64,000 bases of DNA from Bacteriovoracales bacterium (GTDB lineage Bacteria; Bdellovibrionota; Bacteriovoracia; Bacteriovoracales; Bacteriovoracaceae), in assembly GCA_028346125.1 (NCBI GenBank), contig JAOMEV010000006.1, forward strand, positions 1 through 64,000. Direction: 5' to 3'. Below, piece by piece: positions 61,401 to 64,000 of the stretch (position 1 is its first letter; each line of letters starts with the position of its first letter). The notes below the pieces were generated by a model. It was not told where the DNA came from and made no database searches. It saw only the letters and a program-made list of their open reading frames with translations. The translations under genes and the position numbers were made by a program.

Positions 61401-61877
61401 ATGAAACATTACCAAAAAATAAGCTTCAATACTTATAAAATAATATCTGTAGCTCTATGCGCTGTAGGTGATGCCCTCATTATGACTTACATTTGGAAGG
61501 CTTTTACCAATTTTAAAAGAATTCAACCCATCGTCGAAATGTCTCTCAAAACCCAAAACCTCCAACTTCGAGACTTACCCTCAGACTTTCTCCCAAACCT
61601 TCACCTCCTAATAATCAATAGTCTTATTCTCTTCTTTGCTCTCATTGCCCTTTTTCACATCATTATTTATTTCTTCTTCTACAAAGAGAAAGACTCTCCA
61701 TGGCTTTATGTAAAAATATTAACTGTACTTGGATGTCTTGGTTGCTGGGTCATCGGCCTTCCGGCCATTACATACCCTAAGAGTCTAGCCTTTCTGGTCT
61801 TCTTTCAGGGATTTGCTTACCTATGGGTGGCATTGGGACTTTTTCACTTTGATGAAAAAAGAGGAATAACAAATTGA
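61401..61877 (+). CDS. Integral membrane protein, unknown
   Basis: A 158-residue protein with four hydrophobic segments (IISVALCAVGDALIMTYI, LLIINSLILFFALIALFHII, VKILTVLGCLGCWVIGL, FLVFFQGFAYLWVALGLF). No known family. Divergent from the exchanger; its last 34 bases overlap the convergent gene 61844-62794. Confidence 0.65.
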   Translation: MKHYQKISFNTYKIISVALCAVGDALIMTYIWKAFTNFKRIQPIVEMSLKTQNLQLRDLPSDFLPNLHLLIINSLILFFALIALFHIIIYFFFYKEKDSPWLYVKILTVLGCLGCWVIGLPAITYPKSLAFLVFFQGFAYLWVALGLFHFDEKRGITN

Positions 61878-62794
61878 CTCTTTTCTGCGAAAGTCCAAGC
61901 AGGGGGCCTTTCAACCTGACCTAACTGAATCCGCTGGCCGGCCAAGGCCAAAATAAAAGAATCAAATGCCCTGGGACTCGTTTCCAAGATTTCCAAATCA
62001 GGATTATAAATAAAAATGTTCAACTTTTTTTCTATATTTTTTATGACCTTATGGCGAAAATCAGCCCCGGCCTTAAAGTCTCCCAAACCTTGGACTTCTT
62101 TTCTCGTTATAATCTTGGCCCTTAATAATTCTAAAAGTGCCAATTGAATATTGCTCTCAAAAAGCTTTAAGTCCTTAGGGAAGTGCCTCTTAAGATAATT
62201 AAAACGAGAGAGAATCATAAGAGAGGCCTTACCAAACGAATCAAAGGAGTTATTAAAAACCTCTAATTGCTGATCATAATACTTAGTCCAAACCCAAAAA
62301 TCGAGAGGTCTGTTCCAGTAGGGTAGAAAACCCTTCTTAAGTCGCCTTTTGAAAGGCCTTGAAAGAATATGTTTATCTGTAGGCCTTTTCATTACATCTC
62401 GAGAGAAGTCAAACTCATCATCTTTGTTTCTCTCTTGCTCATAACGTTTTGGATTCCCGGCCTTTTTTAATTTATCAGACTCAATAAGGGAATCAATCAT
62501 AGTTCTAATGGTTTTCACATTTTTTTTCGGACAATGATTGAGTCCAGGACAGGAGAGCTTGCAATCGTAGCAAGGAGGCAATGTGAGGGGAAAATCTAAA
62601 ACTAACTTTTTTAGGTAAAAGTTTTCCACCCATTTTCTAATGACATCATCTTCATCTTCCTGGTGTTCTTTGACCTGGAGAAGAGAGTTCAAAAACCATC
62701 GTTCTTTTTTTGGAAAATATTCAAGAAGACAAAAGAAAAAGTTATCTTTTTTCCCTCCTTTCATACTCATACCAGCAATATTTTTTTTTTCCAT
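61844..62794 (-). CDS. Protein with DUF429-like C terminus and a Cys cluster
   Basis: A 316-residue soluble protein. A cluster CYDCKLSCPGLNHC near residues 75-88 suggests metal (zinc or Fe-S) binding. The C-terminal part (FIYNPDLEILETSPRAFDSF, ILALAGQRIQLGQVERPP, QFVIP) resembles the end of DUF429, a predicted RNase H-like nuclease family. The N-terminal acidic motif typical of DUF429 is not obvious. It follows the GHMP kinase gene by eight bases, so likely an operon. Confidence 0.5.
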   Translation of the reverse strand: MEKKNIAGMSMKGGKKDNFFFCLLEYFPKKERWFLNSLLQVKEHQEDEDDVIRKWVENFYLKKLVLDFPLTLPPCYDCKLSCPGLNHCPKKNVKTIRTMIDSLIESDKLKKAGNPKRYEQERNKDDEFDFSRDVMKRPTDKHILSRPFKRRLKKGFLPYWNRPLDFWVWTKYYDQQLEVFNNSFDSFGKASLMILSRFNYLKRHFPKDLKLFESNIQLALLELLRAKIITRKEVQGLGDFKAGADFRHKVIKNIEKKLNIFIYNPDLEILETSPRAFDSFILALAGQRIQLGQVERPPAWTFAEKSQFVIPLFSSK

Positions 62795-62802
62795 AAAGGG
62801 CC

Positions 62803-63810
62803 CTAAAGGGGAGAACTCACTCTCAAAGGAAGAATTTTCATTTTGGTTTTCTCAACGGTATCTCTGATGAAATCTTTATCAGAAGGGCCATGGACAAGAA
62901 GGAAACAACCTCCCCCTCCAGCGCCACAAACTTTCATTCCCAAATGAGGCAAACTCTCTTTAAGTTTCTTAAAGAGCTCTTTAATAGAAGGGGTCACGAT
63001 TTGAGGAAAAAGTTTTTCTCTTTGCTCCCCCTCTAAAGAAATCAATTTATAAAGGGAAGCATAATCCCCATTTCGAAGTGATTCGTAGGCCTTAAAACTA
63101 AGGTCGGCAATCTCCTTAAGGCCTTCTCTAATTTCAGGGTCTTTATCAAAAAACCTTTTTATAACTTCCCAGTTATTAAGGCCTGAAAACCGAGACTCCT
63201 CGCTAGAAATCAAGGTTAGGTGACTTTCCAATGAGTCGGCCAAATCTTTGGTAAAAAGCTGCTCTACTTTAATTCCCTTCATTTCTGGAATCAAAGCAAG
63301 CACACCTCCATAAAGGGCAGGGTAATAGTCCTGATAACCTGTTGGACCACAATCAAGGCTTTTGGCCTCAATATTTCCGACAATTTTAACTATTTCAGAG
63401 TGCGTAGTTTCAAGCCCAAGATATTTTGAAAGGGCCTTGTAAAAAGTCACCCCCATGGCAGAAGAACCTCCAAGGCCTGCGCCCGGAGGAGAACCAGAGG
63501 AGAGGTTGATAGATACTCCACTTTTAACATTAAGGTGGAAAAGGATCCTCACTAAAAAAGAAAAATGCCCAAAATGGCCACTTTCAAGCTTTTGAATAGA
63601 AAAGTCCTCTGCCGGAAAGTATTTTGTGGTCTGGTAATCTTTAGACTGGATTTCAATCCCTTCTTTTTCGAGGGGAAACACCTCGACTTTGGCCTTTAAT
63701 GAGGTGGCCAAATTAAGGGTCAGAGCATTTTTTAAAATAAGATTAATCGGTGCAATATCGAGGGTTCCACCTAAAAGATCAACCCTCACGCTTCCTTCAA
63801 CAGAGACCAA
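62803..63810 (-). CDS. GHMP-family sugar or mevalonate-type kinase
   Basis: A 335-residue GHMP kinase. VRVDLLGGTLDI (substrate site), the ATP loop SPPGAGLGGSSAMG, and C-terminal CGAGGGGCFLLV are clear. Closest by motif to D-glycero-D-manno-heptose 7-phosphate kinase or galactokinase-like enzymes; substrate uncertain. TTG start behind GGAGG, 33 bases after hpt, so the hpt-kinase-DUF429-like genes are a probable operon. Confidence 0.82.
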   Translation of the reverse strand: MVSVEGSVRVDLLGGTLDIAPINLILKNALTLNLATSLKAKVEVFPLEKEGIEIQSKDYQTTKYFPAEDFSIQKLESGHFGHFSFLVRILFHLNVKSGVSINLSSGSPPGAGLGGSSAMGVTFYKALSKYLGLETTHSEIVKIVGNIEAKSLDCGPTGYQDYYPALYGGVLALIPEMKGIKVEQLFTKDLADSLESHLTLISSEESRFSGLNNWEVIKRFFDKDPEIREGLKEIADLSFKAYESLRNGDYASLYKLISLEGEQREKLFPQIVTPSIKELFKKLKESLPHLGMKVCGAGGGGCFLLVHGPSDKDFIRDTVEKTKMKILPLRVSSPL

Positions 63811-63843
63811 GGCCTTCCTCCAATTTAAGGGGCCTTGAATGGA

Positions 63844-64000
63844 CTAAGAGTTATAGATTCCAATATAAGGAAGCTCTCTATATTTTCCCGCTAAATCAAG
63901 ACCGTAACCAACCACAAATTTATCCTCAATCTCAAAGGCCAAATAGTCAATGTCAATTTCGTGCTCTCTTCGAGCAGGCTTGCTTAAAAGGCTGGCAATC
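63844..64000 (-). CDS. hpt: Hypoxanthine phosphoribosyltransferase, C-terminal part (cut by window edge)
   Basis: The last 51 codons of a gene that continues past the right edge. The sequence [20 protein letters not shown] and [20 protein letters not shown] match the C terminus of hypoxanthine phosphoribosyltransferase (typical bacterial form: KPSRR...[30 protein letters not shown]). It salvages hypoxanthine and guanine to IMP and GMP; in a predator this would recycle prey purines. Confidence 0.88.
   Translation of the reverse strand, partial: IASLLSKPARREHEIDIDYLAFEIEDKFVVGYGLDLAGKYRELPYIGIYNS

Overview
The window is about 64 kb of AT-rich bacterial chromosome (by eye in the mid-30s % GC), densely coded on both strands. 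I see no rRNA, tRNA, insertion sequence or CRISPR array. Gene content points to a Gram-negative predatory-type bacterium of the Bdellovibrionota, most likely near Bacteriovorax/Halobacteriovorax/Peredibacter. The evidence is a histone-fold protein with a lysine tail, several PilZ/receiver proteins, a Pal-DUF4398-YbgF cluster, secreted trypsin-like proteases and many lipoproteins. This placement is inference from gene content, not from a marker tree.

Layout. 0-7.6 kb: a secreted repeat protein cut by the window edge, recD2 overlapping radA, a DjlA-like co-chaperone and a DTW-domain tRNA modification enzyme. 7.7-13.7 kb: a tight five-gene operon (ethanolamine-type permease, glutamine-synthetase-like ligase, iron alcohol dehydrogenase, gamma-glutamyl hydrolase, aldehyde dehydrogenase). 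It reads as a complete gamma-glutamylation route from an amino alcohol, best guess ethanolamine, to an amino acid, best guess glycine. 13.7-25.8 kb: outer-membrane and lipoprotein genes, a trypsin-like protease with three C-terminal pYEATS-like repeats, and PilZ/receiver signalling proteins. 25.9-28.5 kb: kbl-tdh (threonine to glycine plus acetyl-CoA) and a small HPF-like protein. 28.5-32.8 kb: the histone, then a divergent light-response locus (MerR/B12-binding regulator facing a TIGR01777 epimerase and a short LOV protein), then a cold-shock protein.

32.9-42.7 kb: cell-wall enzymes (a PBP4-type peptidase whose signal peptide is out of frame at a ten-base homopolymer, and an MltB-type transglycosylase), a LysE exporter, a CheA-like membrane kinase with a solute-binding protein and two single-domain receivers, and a run of three small secreted proteins. 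Between these lie remnants of a methyltransferase gene and of pstB. This part looks accessory: more AT-rich, with more decay and fewer GGCC sites. 42.9-51.8 kb: rbgA, a JmjC/cupin oxygenase, yaeQ and a metal-homeostasis cluster (secreted protease, Fur-family regulator, MerC, SlyD-like isomerase, COG0523 GTPase). Two 23-bp palindromes of identical design, TTGCAA-N5-TTGCAA at the core, sit before the protease and the GTPase and are probably the Fur-family operator. 51.9-64 kb: housekeeping genes including tmRNA (ssrA), phoB-phoR, pal-ybgF, tsaD, rsmA, smpB, a Na/Ca exchanger, a GHMP kinase and the 3' end of hpt.

Start codons. Many genes use TTG or GTG behind good ribosome binding sites, so I moved several starts from the longest open frame to the one with a Shine-Dalgarno sequence and a sensible N terminus.
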